A stretch of DNA of 33,354 nt from an uncultured Eubacteriaceae bacterium (GTDB lineage: Bacteria > Bacillota > Clostridia > Eubacteriales > Eubacteriaceae). This document shows positions 8,386-17,214 of the stretch, piece after piece. The notes below the pieces were generated by a model. That model was not told where the DNA came from, did not search any database, and was given only the letters and a program-made list of their open reading frames with translations. Each line of letters begins with the position of its first letter. Position 1 is the stretch's first letter. The position numbers and the translations under genes are program-made. The stretch spans positions 1 to 33,354 of the forward strand of contig CALMRA010000264.1 in assembly GCA_937872065.1 (NCBI GenBank), in the 5' to 3' direction.

Positions 8386-8781
8386 TTATCTCTTCGAGAA
8401 CTGCGGTGCTCTACGAGCCTTCTTCAGACCGTACTTCTTACGTTCGGTCATTCTGGAGTCACGTGTCAGGTAGCCTGCTCTCTTCAGTTCCGGGCGGAGA
8501 TTCGGATCCGCTTCGATCAGAGCGCGGGCGATACCAAGACGGATCGCGCCGGACTGGCCTGTGAATCCGCCGCCGTGAACGTTAACGATCACGTCGAACT
8601 GATTTTCAGTGCCTGTCAGTGTAAGCGGCTGCTTCGCAACCATCTTAAGCGTATCAAGTCCGCCGAAGAAGTCATCCAGCGTGCGGCCGTTGATCATGAA
8701 CTTGCCGTCTCCCGGAAGGAGTCTTACGCGGGCAACTGAAGTCTTTCTTCTGCCTGTTCCGAAATACTGTACTTTCGCCAT
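8386..8781 (-). CDS. rpsI: 30S ribosomal protein S9
   Basis: S9 (131 aa, usual ~130) is a 30S head protein whose C-terminal tail reaches toward P-site tRNA. The family N-terminus [16 protein letters not shown] and the basic C-terminus ending in FSKR are both present. It starts on the A of the rplM stop codon (TAATG), so it is coupled to rplM. The pair ends at the terminator at 8336-8368. Confidence 0.98.
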   Translation of the reverse strand: MAKVQYFGTGRRKTSVARVRLLPGDGKFMINGRTLDDFFGGLDTLKMVAKQPLTLTGTENQFDVIVNVHGGGFTGQSGAIRLGIARALIEADPNLRPELKRAGYLTRDSRMTERKKYGLKKARRAPQFSKR

Positions 8782-9236
8782 TATTTAGTCCTTCCTGTCG
8801 TGAGTTCGAGTTTTTCCGGCTGCTGCGCTTCATGCGGATGTTCCGGTCCCGCGTAAACTTTGAGCTTGCTGAAAACCTGAGAAGCAAGCTTGTTTTTCGG
8901 GAGCATACCCTTGACAGCGTGTTCGACGACCAGTTCCGGTTTCGTCTGCATCATTTTTCTGTAGGTCGTTTCCTTACGTCCGCCGAAATAACCGGAATGT
9001 GTCACGTAAGTTTTCTGATCCAGCTTTTTGCCTGTCAGTTTAACCTTGTCTGCATTCACTACGATTACGTAGTCACCGCAGTCTACGTGCGGTGTAAAGC
9101 AGGTCTTGTCTTTTCCTCTTAAAATTGTAGCGATCTGCGTCGCGAGACGGCCGAGAATCTGGCCTTCAGCATCGACCACATACCATTTGCGTTCGATGTC
9201 CTGCGCTTTCGCAGAAACTGTTGCGTTGGAATTCAT
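8781..9236 (-). CDS. rplM: 50S ribosomal protein L13
   Basis: L13 (151 aa, usual ~142-150) is an early-assembly 23S rRNA-binding protein. The core [18 protein letters not shown] and the HSGYFGG...Y stretch near 80 are clear. The first dozen residues form an N-terminal extension before the conserved [15 protein letters not shown] lies 6 nt upstream of the ATG. It is co-transcribed with rpsI from its own promoter at 9318-9346 and possibly also by read-through from truA. Confidence 0.98.
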   Translation of the reverse strand: MNSNATVSAKAQDIERKWYVVDAEGQILGRLATQIATILRGKDKTCFTPHVDCGDYVIVVNADKVKLTGKKLDQKTYVTHSGYFGGRKETTYRKMMQTKPELVVEHAVKGMLPKNKLASQVFSKLKVYAGPEHPHEAQQPEKLELTTGRTK

Positions 9237-9263
9237 CCCATACTCCTTTAATTAAATTGGATT

Positions 9264-9309
9264 CCGAACAAGTGGGAGGTGTTCGGACGGGGGCTAGTCC
9301 TTCCGGACG
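9264..9309 (-). promoter_or_regulatory. Candidate L13 autoregulatory leader
   Basis: The ~75-nt 5' UTR between the rplM promoter and its ribosome site holds a 7-bp stem CCGAACA/TGTTCGG (9264-9270 with 9280-9286) and a short GTCC/GGAC stem (9297-9300 with 9305-9308). L13 leaders of this size are known ahead of rplM in Firmicutes. The assignment here rests on position and hairpins, not on a consensus match. Confidence 0.4.
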
Positions 9310-9317
9310 TCCTTCAT

Positions 9318-9346
9318 ATTTTATAACAGTCAAAACACACTGTCAA
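9318..9346 (-). promoter_or_regulatory. Sigma-A-type promoter of rplM-rpsI
   Basis: On the minus strand there is a perfect TTGACA (9346-9341), a 17-nt spacer and TAAAAT (9323-9318). The -35 box overlaps the truA stop codon. Transcription would start near 9311. Confidence 0.8.
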
Positions 9347-10158
9347 AGTATTTCTGAATGTTTTTGAGAATCCCATTCAGGATCCTCCGGATACAGCACG
9401 CGTGTCAGACACAGCCCCTGGGGAGGCGCGGTAATACCCGCATCCCCGCGGCTGCGGCTGACGAGACTTCGCCTGACCTGTTCGATCGGGATCTTCCCGG
9501 TTCCCGCCTGCACGATCGTTCCTGTCAGGATACGAACCATATTGTACAGGAACCCGTTCCCTTGAAATCGAAGCGTAAGGAGCGGACCTTCGCGTTCGAT
9601 AAAGATATCGTCTATCCGTCGAACGGTCGTCTTAACGCTGCTTCCGCTCGATTTATAAGCATTGAAATCATGCGAGCCGGTCAGAATATCCGCCGCCTCG
9701 CGCATCAGCTTCATATCGGGATCGCAGTGAAAGCGCCAGGCGTATTCCGCATAAAACGGAGAGGCCTGCTCGCCGAGCCATACCTGATAGGTGTAGATCT
9801 TGCCCAGGGCAGAGTATCTCGGATGAAAATCCGTCGAAGCGGCGGCGCTGCGGTTGATCCGTATATCGTCCGGAAGCCGCGTATTCATCGCATATGCGAG
9901 CCGGTCCCCCGGAATCGTGCTGATCCCGGTAAGCAGAGCTCCCTGAGCCTGCGCGTGCACGCCGGCGTCTGTCCGTCCCGCGCCGATAATTTTCGCGTCA
10001 CGAATCCCGATCCCGGCCGCCGCTTTAAGCAGCTGCGCTTCGATCGTATCGGCGTTCGGCTGAATCTGCCAGCCTGCGTATGCCGCTCCCTTATACGAGA
10101 CCTCCAGGCGATATCTGACGATACCGGAATCCTGGGGCGTACTCATCCCCGAAGCCAT
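9343..10158 (-). CDS. truA: tRNA pseudouridine(38-40) synthase TruA
   Basis: TruA converts uridines 38-40 in tRNA anticodon arms to pseudouridine. The protein is up to 271 aa (usual ~245-270). The catalytic Asp64 lies in GRTDAGVHA, and the N-terminal SYKGAAYAGWQ and C-terminal FLYNMVRILTG family motifs are present. Two starts are possible: ATG at 10158, inside ecfT, or ATG at 10146, which makes an ATGA overlap with the ecfT stop. The second looks more natural, but neither has a clear ribosome site. It is the last gene of the ecfA1-ecfA2-ecfT-truA chain. I see no terminator before the rplM promoter. Confidence 0.97.
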   Translation of the reverse strand: MASGMSTPQDSGIVRYRLEVSYKGAAYAGWQIQPNADTIEAQLLKAAAGIGIRDAKIIGAGRTDAGVHAQAQGALLTGISTIPGDRLAYAMNTRLPDDIRINRSAAASTDFHPRYSALGKIYTYQVWLGEQASPFYAEYAWRFHCDPDMKLMREAADILTGSHDFNAYKSSGSSVKTTVRRIDDIFIEREGPLLTLRFQGNGFLYNMVRILTGTIVQAGTGKIPIEQVRRSLVSRSRGDAGITAPPQGLCLTRVLYPEDPEWDSQKHSEIL

Positions 10159-10973
10159 GTCGGAAGCACGTCAAGGGGAAAATAGCGGCTTCCCCACAGT
10201 ACGGCGATCATGATAAACATCGCGGTGTAGGTGATCACATCCCGGCGTTCGTATACGAGCTGCTTGAGACGCGTACGTCCCTTGCCGCCTCTGTAGCATC
10301 TGGCTTCCATCGCGACTGCCAGCTCATCCGCGCGTCTGAACGCCGAAACGAACAGCGGAACGAGAATCGGCACCAGCGCCTTTGCGCGCTGAATCAGTCC
10401 GCCAGTATCGAGCTGCGCGCCTCTGGCCTTCTGAGCCTTCATGATTTTCTGCGTTTCATCGAGAAGTGTCGGGATAAAACGCAGCGCGATACTCATCATC
10501 ATCGCCAGCTCGTGGGCGTATTTTCTGATTCCCGGCATGACGTTCATGCATGCTTCCATGCCGTCCGTCAGGTCGATCGGAGACGTCGTCAGAGTCATCA
10601 GACTCGTTCCGACGACGAGAAAGACGAGACGGATCGCCATTTTGACGGCCGTATCGACCCCCTGCTTCGTGATCTGCAGGAAGCCCCAGGACCAGATTAC
10701 ATCACCTTGAGTCATAAACATATTGAGTATGACAGTCAGGACGATAATAAAGATGATCCCCTTAAGTCCCTTAAAAACGTAGCGGACCGGAATCTTCGAG
10801 GTGACGAGCATGACGACCAGCAGAACTCCCGCGGCCAGATAGCCCCAGAAGTTGTTGATCACAAACAGCATGACGATGTACGCCGCTGTAAAGACGATCT
10901 TCGTTCGAGGATCGAGACGATGGATAAACGAATCGGTCGGATAGTACTGGCCGATCGTGATATTCTCAAACAT
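10143..10973 (-). CDS. ecfT: ECF transporter transmembrane component EcfT
   Basis: EcfT (276 aa) is the membrane scaffold of energy-coupling-factor transporters. It links the two ATPases to exchangeable S-components that bind vitamins or metal ions. Several hydrophobic helices are visible (about 28-58, 70-90, 112-130, 200-212 and near the C-terminus). The two cytosolic coupling motifs are KARGAQ at 182-187 and MEARCYRG at 222-229. It overlaps ecfA2 by 8 nt and truA by 3 or 16 nt. No S-component gene is in the window, so this is a shared energising module whose substrates are set by genes elsewhere. Confidence 0.97.
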   Translation of the reverse strand: MFENITIGQYYPTDSFIHRLDPRTKIVFTAAYIVMLFVINNFWGYLAAGVLLVVMLVTSKIPVRYVFKGLKGIIFIIVLTVILNMFMTQGDVIWSWGFLQITKQGVDTAVKMAIRLVFLVVGTSLMTLTTSPIDLTDGMEACMNVMPGIRKYAHELAMMMSIALRFIPTLLDETQKIMKAQKARGAQLDTGGLIQRAKALVPILVPLFVSAFRRADELAVAMEARCYRGGKGRTRLKQLVYERRDVITYTAMFIMIAVLWGSRYFPLDVLPTWLRG

Positions 10974-11874
10974 CAGCGTCCCCCGTTTCCTGAGCGCTGG
11001 CCAGCGACGGGTTCTGATCGTGCAGCTCCAGTACCCGGGTGATCTCGTCGACAGCGCCTTCTACCGTGAAGATACTGTCGTTGATTTCCAGATACGTCTC
11101 TTTAAGCCTCTGCATCAAATACGTTACTTCAGGCGCCGCAAGACCGATTTCTTCGATATGCTTCGTATGCTTGAAAACCTCTGCCGGCGTATCGAAGTAT
11201 TCGATATCGCCGTCGTTCATCACGATAATCTTATCGACAAGCTTTCCGACATCTTCCATGCTGTGCGATACCAGTATGACGGTGATGCCGCGTTCATCGT
11301 GAAGCTTTTTGATCTGTCCGAGTATCTCGTCCCGTCCGGCAGGATCAAGTCCGGCAGTCGGTTCGTCAAGGATCAGCACGGTGGGCTCCATCGCGAGAAT
11401 TCCCGCGATGGCGACACGGCGCATCTGTCCGCCGGAAAGCTCGAAGGGACTTTTGTCCTTGACTTCGTCAAAGTCGAGCCCGACATTCTCGATCGCTTCC
11501 CGTACACGGTCGTCGATTTCCGTCTCGTTCAGGCCGAGATTTCTCGGGCCGAAGGCCACATCCTTCGCAACGGTCTCTTCGAACAGCTGATGCTCCGGAT
11601 ACTGAAACACCAGACCGATCCGCAGGCGCAGCTTGTACAGCTCATCCTTCTTCTCGTTGAAGATATCCCGTCCGTCCACATAAACCGTACCCGAGGTCGG
11701 CTCCAGAAGACCGTTCAGATGTTGAATGAGTGTCGATTTGCCGGACCCTGTATGTCCGATCAGCCCGACAAAGCATCCGTCTTCTATTTCCAGGTTGATA
11801 TCCTTCAGGGCTCTGTATTCGAACGGAGTCCCCTTGGCGTAATCATGACCCAGATGTTCTATTTTAATCGGCAT
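10966..11874 (-). CDS. ecfA2: ECF transporter ATP-binding protein EcfA2
   Basis: This 302-aa ABC ATPase is the second member of the EcfA pair. Walker A is GHTGSGKST (40-48), the Q-loop lies near 91 (FQYPEHQLF), the signature is LSGGQ (146-150) and Walker B is VLILDE (166-171). PTAGLDP follows, and the H-loop is in VSHSMED. It carries the C-terminal extension typical of EcfA proteins. It overlaps ecfA1 by 16 nt and ecfT by 8 nt, so the subunits are translated in concert. Confidence 0.96.
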   Translation of the reverse strand: MPIKIEHLGHDYAKGTPFEYRALKDINLEIEDGCFVGLIGHTGSGKSTLIQHLNGLLEPTSGTVYVDGRDIFNEKKDELYKLRLRIGLVFQYPEHQLFEETVAKDVAFGPRNLGLNETEIDDRVREAIENVGLDFDEVKDKSPFELSGGQMRRVAIAGILAMEPTVLILDEPTAGLDPAGRDEILGQIKKLHDERGITVILVSHSMEDVGKLVDKIIVMNDGDIEYFDTPAEVFKHTKHIEEIGLAAPEVTYLMQRLKETYLEINDSIFTVEGAVDEITRVLELHDQNPSLASAQETGDADV

Positions 11875-12713
11875 ATTGCCTCCGCAGTTTCTTTGACATC
11901 GAGAAGATTGTCCGGGAGGTCAAAGCCTTTCTGCCGCAGTCCGTGGGCAACCGCGGTCATCTGCGGGACGTCAAGTCCGATCGCTTTAAGCTCGTCAACA
12001 TGAGAAAACACCTCGCGCGGCGTCCCCTGCATGACGATCTTTCCTTTATCGAGAACGACAATCCGGTCCGCGTCGATCAGCTCGTCCATATAGTGAGTGA
12101 TGTGCAGAACCGTCATATGATTCTCGCGGTTGAGCTTTTTGATTGTCTTCATGACTTCCGCCCGGCCGCTCGGATCGAGCATCGCTGTCGGTTCGTCAAA
12201 GATAATGCATTCCGGCTCCATCGCGAGGATCCCTGCGATCGCAACCCGCTGCTTCTGCCCGCCGGACAGATTGTGGGGTTCTTTTTTCTTAAAAGCCGAC
12301 ATGCCCACCGTTTCAAGCGATTCATCCACACGCCTTCTTATTTCCCCGGGAATAACACCCAGATTTTCGGGACCGAAGGCCACGTCTTCTTCGACGATCG
12401 TCGCGACCAGCTGGTTATCGGGATTCTGAAAGACCATACCTGCAGTCTGTCTGATATCCCAGGTAACCTGCTCGTCTTTTGTATTCAGCCCTTTAACAAG
12501 TACATCGCCTTTTGTCGGAAGTATTATCGCGTTGAGCAGCTTGGACATCGTGGATTTACCGCTACCGTTGTGTCCGATCACGCCGACAAACTCGCCCTTT
12601 TGTACGTCAAGGGAGAGGCCGTCGAGCGCGAGACTGCCTTCTTCGTTTTCTTCTCCGGAAAAATACTCGAAGCTGACGTCTTTTAATGAAAGTATTGGCT
12701 GTTCTTTATTCAT
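11859..12713 (-). CDS. ecfA1: ECF transporter ATP-binding protein EcfA1
   Basis: This 284-aa ABC ATPase pairs with EcfA2 on EcfT. Walker A is GHNGSGKST (47-55), the Q-loop is at FQNPDNQLV, the signature is LSGGQ (149-153), and Walker B CIIFDE (169-174) is followed by PTAMLDPSG. The H-loop lies in ITHYMDE. It resembles EcfA2 throughout, including a shared GILAMEP stretch, as expected for these paralogues. It begins 71 nt after rplQ, but a terminator-like hairpin (12744-12776) lies in that gap. I see no good promoter or strong ribosome site between the hairpin and the ATG. Confidence 0.96.
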   Translation of the reverse strand: MNKEQPILSLKDVSFEYFSGEENEEGSLALDGLSLDVQKGEFVGVIGHNGSGKSTMSKLLNAIILPTKGDVLVKGLNTKDEQVTWDIRQTAGMVFQNPDNQLVATIVEEDVAFGPENLGVIPGEIRRRVDESLETVGMSAFKKKEPHNLSGGQKQRVAIAGILAMEPECIIFDEPTAMLDPSGRAEVMKTIKKLNRENHMTVLHITHYMDELIDADRIVVLDKGKIVMQGTPREVFSHVDELKAIGLDVPQMTAVAHGLRQKGFDLPDNLLDVKETAEAICRLK

Positions 12714-12743
12714 ATCGTTTCTGCGAATCTGTTCGTAAACCTG

Positions 12744-12776
12744 AAAAAAGGATTAAGCCTGAGCTCAATCCTTTTT
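12744..12776 (-). terminator. Terminator after rplQ
   Basis: On the minus strand a 13-bp stem (12776-12764 with 12756-12744) with one G-U pair has a GGATTGAG/CTTAATCC core and A/T flanks. It begins 8 nt beyond the rplQ stop. It closes the alpha operon or attenuates read-through into ecfA1. Confidence 0.75.
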
Positions 12777-12783
12777 CGTTTTA

Positions 12784-13128
12784 CTAGACTAATTCGATAA
12801 CTGCCATTTCAGCAGCGTCGCCGCGTCTCGGGCCTGTCTTATAGATGCGTGTGTAACCGCCGGCACGTTCCGCATAGCGGGGTCCGATCGTTTCAAACAG
12901 ATCCTGTACGACAGCCGGCTTTGTGATGAACGCTGCAGCCTGACGTCTTGCGTGAAGATCGCCGCGCTTGCCCAGCGTGATCATTTTTTCGGTTGTGCGT
13001 CTCAGCTCCTTCGCTCTGGTAACGGTCGTTTCCATACGGCCGTTTTCCAGCAGCGCAGTGGTCATGTTTCTGAGCATAGCCATACGCTGGTCGGTCGGGC
13101 GGCCGAGTTTTCTATGTCCTGAAGCCAT
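12784..13128 (-). CDS. rplQ: 50S ribosomal protein L17
   Basis: L17 (114 aa, normal bacterial length) lies near the exit tunnel on the 50S subunit. The start [20 protein letters not shown] and the central VTRAKELRR are family hallmarks. It is the last gene of the alpha operon, 3 nt after rpoA, and is followed by a terminator. Confidence 0.98.
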   Translation of the reverse strand: MASGHRKLGRPTDQRMAMLRNMTTALLENGRMETTVTRAKELRRTTEKMITLGKRGDLHARRQAAAFITKPAVVQDLFETIGPRYAERAGGYTRIYKTGPRRGDAAEMAVIELV

Positions 13129-13131
13129 TCT

Positions 13132-14091
13132 TTACTCCTTATTCGTATCGTCGTCCTGAGCAAGAGACAGCCCCATACCCGCAAGCTTGCTCTTAATTTC
13201 ATTAAGAGACTTGCGGCCCAGGTTTCGGACCTTGATCATGTCCTCTTCTGTCTTCTGCGTCAGCTTTTCGACTGTATCTATATTCGCTCTTCTCAGGCAA
13301 TTGCTGGAACGAACGGAAAGTTCGAGTTCCTCAATTGACATTTCACGAATGCGTTCCGTTTCCTTGCCTTCTTTTTCAACCATCGTGTCCACGGTTTTCG
13401 CAGAATCGGTCAGATCGATAAAGAGCGCAAGGTGATCATTCATGACTTTTGCAGCCAGCGAGAGCGCTTCTTCCGGCTGAGTTGTTCCGTCAGTCCACAC
13501 CTCAAGCGTAAGCTTGTCAAAATCGGTAATTTTGCCGACACGAGTATTTTCTACAAGGAAGTTGACTTTCTTGATCGGAGAAAATATCGAATCAATGGGC
13601 AGCGTACCGACAGGCATGTTCGGATATTTATTTTTTTCCGCCTGAACATAGCCGCGTCCTTTTTCAAGGCGCATTTCCATGTTGAGCTTGGCTCCGGCGG
13701 CAAGTGTGGCGATATGAAGGTCAGGATTCAGGATCTCGATATCCATATCGGTGATGATATCACCGGCAGTGATTTCCCCTTCGCCTTCCGCTTCGATACG
13801 GATGGTTTTGGGTTCGTCGGAATCCATCTTCGCAGCCAGATTTTTTAAGTTGAGAAGAATCTCGATCACATCTTCACGAACTCCGGGAATAGTGGAGAAT
13901 TCGTGCTGAACGCCTTCTATACTGACGGATGTGACAGCCACTCCGGGAAGAGAAGACAGCATGATCCTTCTGAGGGAATTGCCGAGCGTGGTACCATAGC
14001 CTCTTTCGAGCGGTTCCACGACAAATTTGCCATATTTATCGTCATCCGATCGTTCTACAATGTCAATGACCGGTTTTTCAAATTCTATCAT
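13132..14091 (-). CDS. rpoA: DNA-directed RNA polymerase subunit alpha
   Basis: This 319-aa subunit nucleates RNA polymerase assembly through its N-terminal domain ([13 protein letters not shown] near 35-50). Its C-terminal domain contacts UP elements and activators ([11 protein letters not shown] and [13 protein letters not shown]). The frame is open further to 14124, but the ATG at 14091 follows GGAGGG at a good distance and begins with the usual MIEFEKP. It sits in the typical place between rpsD and rplQ. Confidence 0.99.
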   Translation of the reverse strand: MIEFEKPVIDIVERSDDDKYGKFVVEPLERGYGTTLGNSLRRIMLSSLPGVAVTSVSIEGVQHEFSTIPGVREDVIEILLNLKNLAAKMDSDEPKTIRIEAEGEGEITAGDIITDMDIEILNPDLHIATLAAGAKLNMEMRLEKGRGYVQAEKNKYPNMPVGTLPIDSIFSPIKKVNFLVENTRVGKITDFDKLTLEVWTDGTTQPEEALSLAAKVMNDHLALFIDLTDSAKTVDTMVEKEGKETERIREMSIEELELSVRSSNCLRRANIDTVEKLTQKTEEDMIKVRNLGRKSLNEIKSKLAGMGLSLAQDDDTNKE

Positions 14092-14154
14092 TGTACCCTC
14101 CAATTTATTTGTCTGTATTCCCATACGAGGGCGATCTTAACTCCGAACAAACAC

Positions 14155-14784
14155 TTATTTGGAGTATAATTCGACGATAAGATGTTCTGCGATCTCGATA
14201 TCGATATCGTCACGGGTAGGCATGTTCACGACTGTCCCGCGCAGGTTTTCCATATCAGCGGAAAGCCACGGTACGATCGCTCTGCTTTCTGTCGATTCGA
14301 CGATTTCCTTGAACTTCGGCGATTTTCTGCTGGATTCGCGGACTTCGATCACATCGCCGGTCTTGACGCGGTATGACGGGATATCGACCTTCTTGCCGTT
14401 GACGGTGAAATGACCGTGATTGACGAGCTGGCGGGCTTCTTTTCTGGAGACCGCATAGCCAAGACGATAAACAACATTGTCGAGACGTTCTTCGAGGACC
14501 ATCAGCAGGTTTTCACCCGTGATGCCCGGACGCTTTTCAGCGAGTTCGAAATAATGTCTGAAGGGTTTTTCCAGAACGCCGTAAAGACGTTTGACCTTCT
14601 GCTTTTCACGAAGCTGCAGTCCGTATTCGGAAAGTTTCGTTCTGCGCTTGCTCTGCGGGCCCGGCGGAGTCGGACGCTTTTCGAACGCGCACTTATCCTT
14701 CGAGTAGCAGCGGTCACCTTTTAAATAAAGCTTACAGCCTTCGCGTCTGCACTGACGGCAGCTCGCTTCTGTGTTTCTTGCCAT
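14155..14784 (-). CDS. rpsD: 30S ribosomal protein S4, zinc-binding form
   Basis: S4 (209 aa) nucleates assembly of the 30S body and lines the mRNA entry site. The N-terminus has cysteines at 9, 12, 17, 26 and 32, giving the zinc-binding form of S4. An S4 RNA-binding domain follows ([13 protein letters not shown] and the [12 protein letters not shown]-like stretch). Its location between rpsK and rpoA is typical of Clostridia; in Bacillus rpsD lies elsewhere. In several bacteria S4 represses its own operon; no S4 leader is evident here. Confidence 0.98.
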   Translation of the reverse strand: MARNTEASCRQCRREGCKLYLKGDRCYSKDKCAFEKRPTPPGPQSKRRTKLSEYGLQLREKQKVKRLYGVLEKPFRHYFELAEKRPGITGENLLMVLEERLDNVVYRLGYAVSRKEARQLVNHGHFTVNGKKVDIPSYRVKTGDVIEVRESSRKSPKFKEIVESTESRAIVPWLSADMENLRGTVVNMPTRDDIDIEIAEHLIVELYSK

Positions 14785-14803
14785 ATATTCGTTACCCTCT
14801 CAA

Positions 14804-15196
14804 TTACACTCTTCTGCGTTTCGGCGGACGGCATCCGTTATGGGGGATGGGCGTAACGTCACGAATGACGGTAACGTCCAGACCGGCAGCCTGAAGCGCT
14901 CTGATCGCAGCTTCACGTCCGGAACCTGGTCCCTTGACGTTGACTTCGACCGTTTTGAGTCCGTGTTCCATCGCCAGCTTGGCTGCGTGTTCCGCAGTCA
15001 TCTGAGCTGCGTAAGGCGTGCTTTTTCTTGAGCCTCTGAAGCCCATTTCGCCTGCGCTCGCCCAGCTCAGAGCATTGCCCTGCATATCGGTGATGGTAAC
15101 AATTGTATTATTGAAAGAAGATTGAATATGGGCCGTGCCGCGTTCGATATTCTTTTTGACTTTTCTTTGTCTTTTGCGGATAACTTTTTTAGCCAT
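14804..15196 (-). CDS. rpsK: 30S ribosomal protein S11
   Basis: S11 (130 aa) forms part of the 30S platform beside the mRNA exit channel. The stretches [15 protein letters not shown] and [17 protein letters not shown] and the C-terminal [13 protein letters not shown] are diagnostic. It lies 11 nt after rpsM and 19 nt before rpsD. Confidence 0.99.
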   Translation of the reverse strand: MAKKVIRKRQRKVKKNIERGTAHIQSSFNNTIVTITDMQGNALSWASAGEMGFRGSRKSTPYAAQMTAEHAAKLAMEHGLKTVEVNVKGPGSGREAAIRALQAAGLDVTVIRDVTPIPHNGCRPPKRRRV

Positions 15197-15207
15197 CTAT
15201 CAACCTC

Positions 15208-15576
15208 CTACTTGCTTTTTCTTCCGACAGTCTTTTTCGGACCCTTGCGTGTACGTGCGTTCGTCTTGGTCTTCTGACCGCGAACGGGCAGACCTCTTCT
15301 ATGACGAGTTCCGCGGTACGATCCGATTTCGATCAGACGTTTGATATTCAGGTTCACTTCGCGGCGAAGGTCACCTTCAACCGTTACATTTTCGTCGATA
15401 GCCGCTCTGAGTTCGTTGACTTCAGATTCGGTCAGATCTTTAACGCGCGTGTCCGGATTGATATTGAGGTCCTTGAGCAGCTTCTGTGCTGTCGGGCGTC
15501 CAATACCGTAAATGTAAGTCAGGCCGACTTCTACTCGCTTATCGCGGGGAAGGTCGACACCGGCAATTCTTGCCAT
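15208..15576 (-). CDS. rpsM: 30S ribosomal protein S13
   Basis: S13 (122 aa) lies in the 30S head and forms bridges with L5 and the 50S subunit. [22 protein letters not shown] at the start, the YGIGRPTAQ helix-hairpin and the basic tail [16 protein letters not shown] are all present. GGAGG precedes the ATG. It is separated from rpmJ by an unusually long, hairpin-rich gap. Confidence 0.99.
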   Translation of the reverse strand: MARIAGVDLPRDKRVEVGLTYIYGIGRPTAQKLLKDLNINPDTRVKDLTESEVNELRAAIDENVTVEGDLRREVNLNIKRLIEIGSYRGTRHRRGLPVRGQKTKTNARTRKGPKKTVGRKSK

Positions 15577-15616
15577 AAATAAAATTCCTCCGTAAATTAA
15601 TCATGTGAATATGATC

Positions 15617-15766
15617 TGGAGCGTACAAACTGCTCCGCTCCATGTCCGGCAGATCACCGGCGGTGCCGGTGCAGCAGATCTGCGCCTCATCTATTTAATG
15701 AACACGGGTTTATAGCCGCGGCCGTGTTCTTGTTTTCTGCATAGAAAACTGCGGGATAACCCGCAG
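15617..15766 (-). promoter_or_regulatory. Structured segment of four hairpins between rpmJ and rpsM
   Basis: Four inverted repeats follow one another in minus-strand order. The first (15766-15749) is CTGCGGG/CCCGCAG with loop TTAT, followed by TTTTC, directly after the rpmJ stop. The second (15729-15700) is an 8-bp stem. The third (15683-15649) is a 7-bp outer stem with a 6-bp inner stem. The fourth (15642-15617) is a 7-bp stem. The first looks like a weak terminator or attenuator. The rest may be a leader or processing site for rpsM-rpsK-rpsD-rpoA-rplQ. Confidence 0.5.
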
Positions 15767-15767
15767 C

Positions 15768-15881
15768 TTAGCCTTGTCTCTGTTTATGTTTCGGATTTTC
15801 GCAGATGACCATAACGCGGCCATTGCGCTTAATGACTTTGCATTTTTCGCAGATCGGTTTTACTGACGGTCTTACCTTCAT
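15768..15881 (-). CDS. rpmJ: 50S ribosomal protein L36, zinc-binding form
   Basis: This short gene encodes a 37-aa L36, the normal length, beginning [15 protein letters not shown]. Its zinc ribbon has Cys11, Cys14, Cys27 and His32, so it is the cysteine-containing form. L36 organises 23S rRNA near the A-site region late in 50S assembly. GGAGG lies upstream of the ATG. It follows infA by 21 nt, its usual place. Confidence 0.98.
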   Translation of the reverse strand: MKVRPSVKPICEKCKVIKRNGRVMVICENPKHKQRQG

Positions 15882-15902
15882 TTCAGATCCTCCTTCGATA
15901 AA

Positions 15903-16127
15903 TCAACGGCCTTTTCCACGCCAGACAATCCGGCCCTGGTTCAGGTCGTACGGGGAGAGTTCCATCATGACACGGTCGCCGGGCAGAATACGAATATAAT
16001 TCATCCGCAGTTTGCCTGAAATATGCGCCATGACTTGATGCCCATTCTCTAATTCTACTAAAAACTTCGTGTTAGGTAAAGCCTCAAGTACTTTTCCTTC
16101 CACTTCAATTACATCTTTTTTAGCCAC
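15903..16127 (-). CDS. infA: Translation initiation factor IF-1
   Basis: IF-1 (74 aa) is a single S1/OB-fold domain that occupies the 30S A site during initiation. [20 protein letters not shown] and the C-terminal [14 protein letters not shown] are typical. The start is a GTG inside the end of the KOW gene (8-nt overlap), with AAGGAG 7 nt upstream. Confidence 0.98.
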   Translation of the reverse strand: MAKKDVIEVEGKVLEALPNTKFLVELENGHQVMAHISGKLRMNYIRILPGDRVMMELSPYDLNQGRIVWRGKGR

Positions 16128-16452
16128 GTTTAGTCTCCTTTGGAATGTCAGCGGCGCAGACAGGCTGCGTTTGTTCCTTTTCGCTCTCGTTCCAGGCTTC
16201 GAGCGCCTTTCTGAGTTCGGCGTTGCTCACCTTTTCTCCGGAGCGGAGTCTGCTTTCGATTCCGGCTGCAGTTTTACTGGTTTTCGCCAGATGCATGATC
16301 TTCTTCTTCTTCGGGGCAGATATTTTCCTAAGTCTGCCGTCGCAGACGAGAACGTGGCTTTCGTCCACAATACCCGTAACTACGAGGAAAAGACCTTTGT
16401 CGCGGCCTGCAGTCGACCGGACAATCTGACCGGGCTTGAATGAATTCATCAT
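16120..16452 (-). CDS. KOW-domain RNA-binding protein (L14e/L6e/L27e-like)
   Basis: This 110-aa protein has one KOW motif at about 7-25 ([19 protein letters not shown]), followed by a basic patch [10 protein letters not shown] (46-55) and a helical C-terminus. It belongs to the group named for archaeal and eukaryotic ribosomal proteins L14e/L6e/L27e (COG2163), found between map and infA in many Firmicutes. It probably binds rRNA or the ribosome, but its role is not established. It overlaps map by ATGA and infA by 8 nt, so it is tightly coupled to both. Confidence 0.88.
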   Translation of the reverse strand: MMNSFKPGQIVRSTAGRDKGLFLVVTGIVDESHVLVCDGRLRKISAPKKKKIMHLAKTSKTAAGIESRLRSGEKVSNAELRKALEAWNESEKEQTQPVCAADIPKETKRG

Positions 16453-17204
16453 TCCCCTCTGAGTGTCAGAATTTCCGGTGCTCCCTCTCCGGTTATCACG
16501 ATTGTATTCTCGTAATGAGCCGACAGGGAACCGTCCGTCGTCACGACCGTCCAGTCGTTCGGAAGAACTTCAACATCCCAGCCGCCCGCGTTGATCATCG
16601 GTTCGACAGCCAGACACATACCGCGCACCAGGCGCGGTCCTCGTCCCGGTCTCCCGAAATTGGGAACCGGCGGATCTTCATGCATCTGTCTGCCTATTCC
16701 GTGACCGACATAATCGCGGACAACTGAAAAGCCGAATCTTTCGGCGTACTCCTGTACACCGTGTGAAATGTCTGACAGACGGTTGCCGACTCTGGCCTTG
16801 TCGATGCCTTCAAAGAACGACTGACGCGTCACATCGATAAGCTTTTGAGCTTCATCCGAGATCTGTCCGACAGCATGTGTTCTTGCAGCATCGCCGACGA
16901 AGCCGTCAAGCGTCGCTCCGAGGTCGACGGAAATAATATCGCCTTCTTCAAGACGGGTTCCGTCCGGAATCCCGTGAACAACCTGCCCGTTTATTGACGA
17001 GCAGATCGATGCGGGAAAACCCTGGTAATTCAGAAACGTCGGATAAGCTCCGGCCTTTCTGATGTACTCTTCCGCTATGCGGTCGAGCTCCAGAGTAGTT
17101 ATACCCGGTTTTACGTGTTTCGCAAGCATCTCGTGACAATCTGCAACAAGAAGTCCCGCTGCACGCATTTTTTCTATTTCTTTGTCAGACTTTATAATAA
17201 TCAT
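16449..17204 (-). CDS. map: Methionine aminopeptidase, type I
   Basis: This 251-aa cytosolic metalloenzyme removes N-terminal methionine from new proteins. The metal ligands are all present: Asp94, Asp105, His168 (GHGIG), Glu201 (AVEPM) and Glu232 (YENTI), with substrate-site His77. There is no N-terminal zinc-finger extension, as expected for type Ia. It follows adk by 10 nt and overlaps the KOW gene by 4 nt. Confidence 0.98.
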   Translation of the reverse strand: MIIIKSDKEIEKMRAAGLLVADCHEMLAKHVKPGITTLELDRIAEEYIRKAGAYPTFLNYQGFPASICSSINGQVVHGIPDGTRLEEGDIISVDLGATLDGFVGDAARTHAVGQISDEAQKLIDVTRQSFFEGIDKARVGNRLSDISHGVQEYAERFGFSVVRDYVGHGIGRQMHEDPPVPNFGRPGRGPRLVRGMCLAVEPMINAGGWDVEVLPNDWTVVTTDGSLSAHYENTIVITGEGAPEILTLRGE

Positions 17205-17214
17205 ATAGTGTGCC

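Noticed and set aside
10957-12003. 348-aa plus-strand open frame opposite ecfA2/ecfA1
   Set aside because: The minus-strand frames carry complete ABC ATPase motifs; the plus frame has no domain features or ribosome site.
11340-12260. Similar sequence in ecfA1 and ecfA2 around the signature and Walker B regions
   Set aside because: This is conserved ATPase coding sequence in paralogues, not a DNA repeat element.
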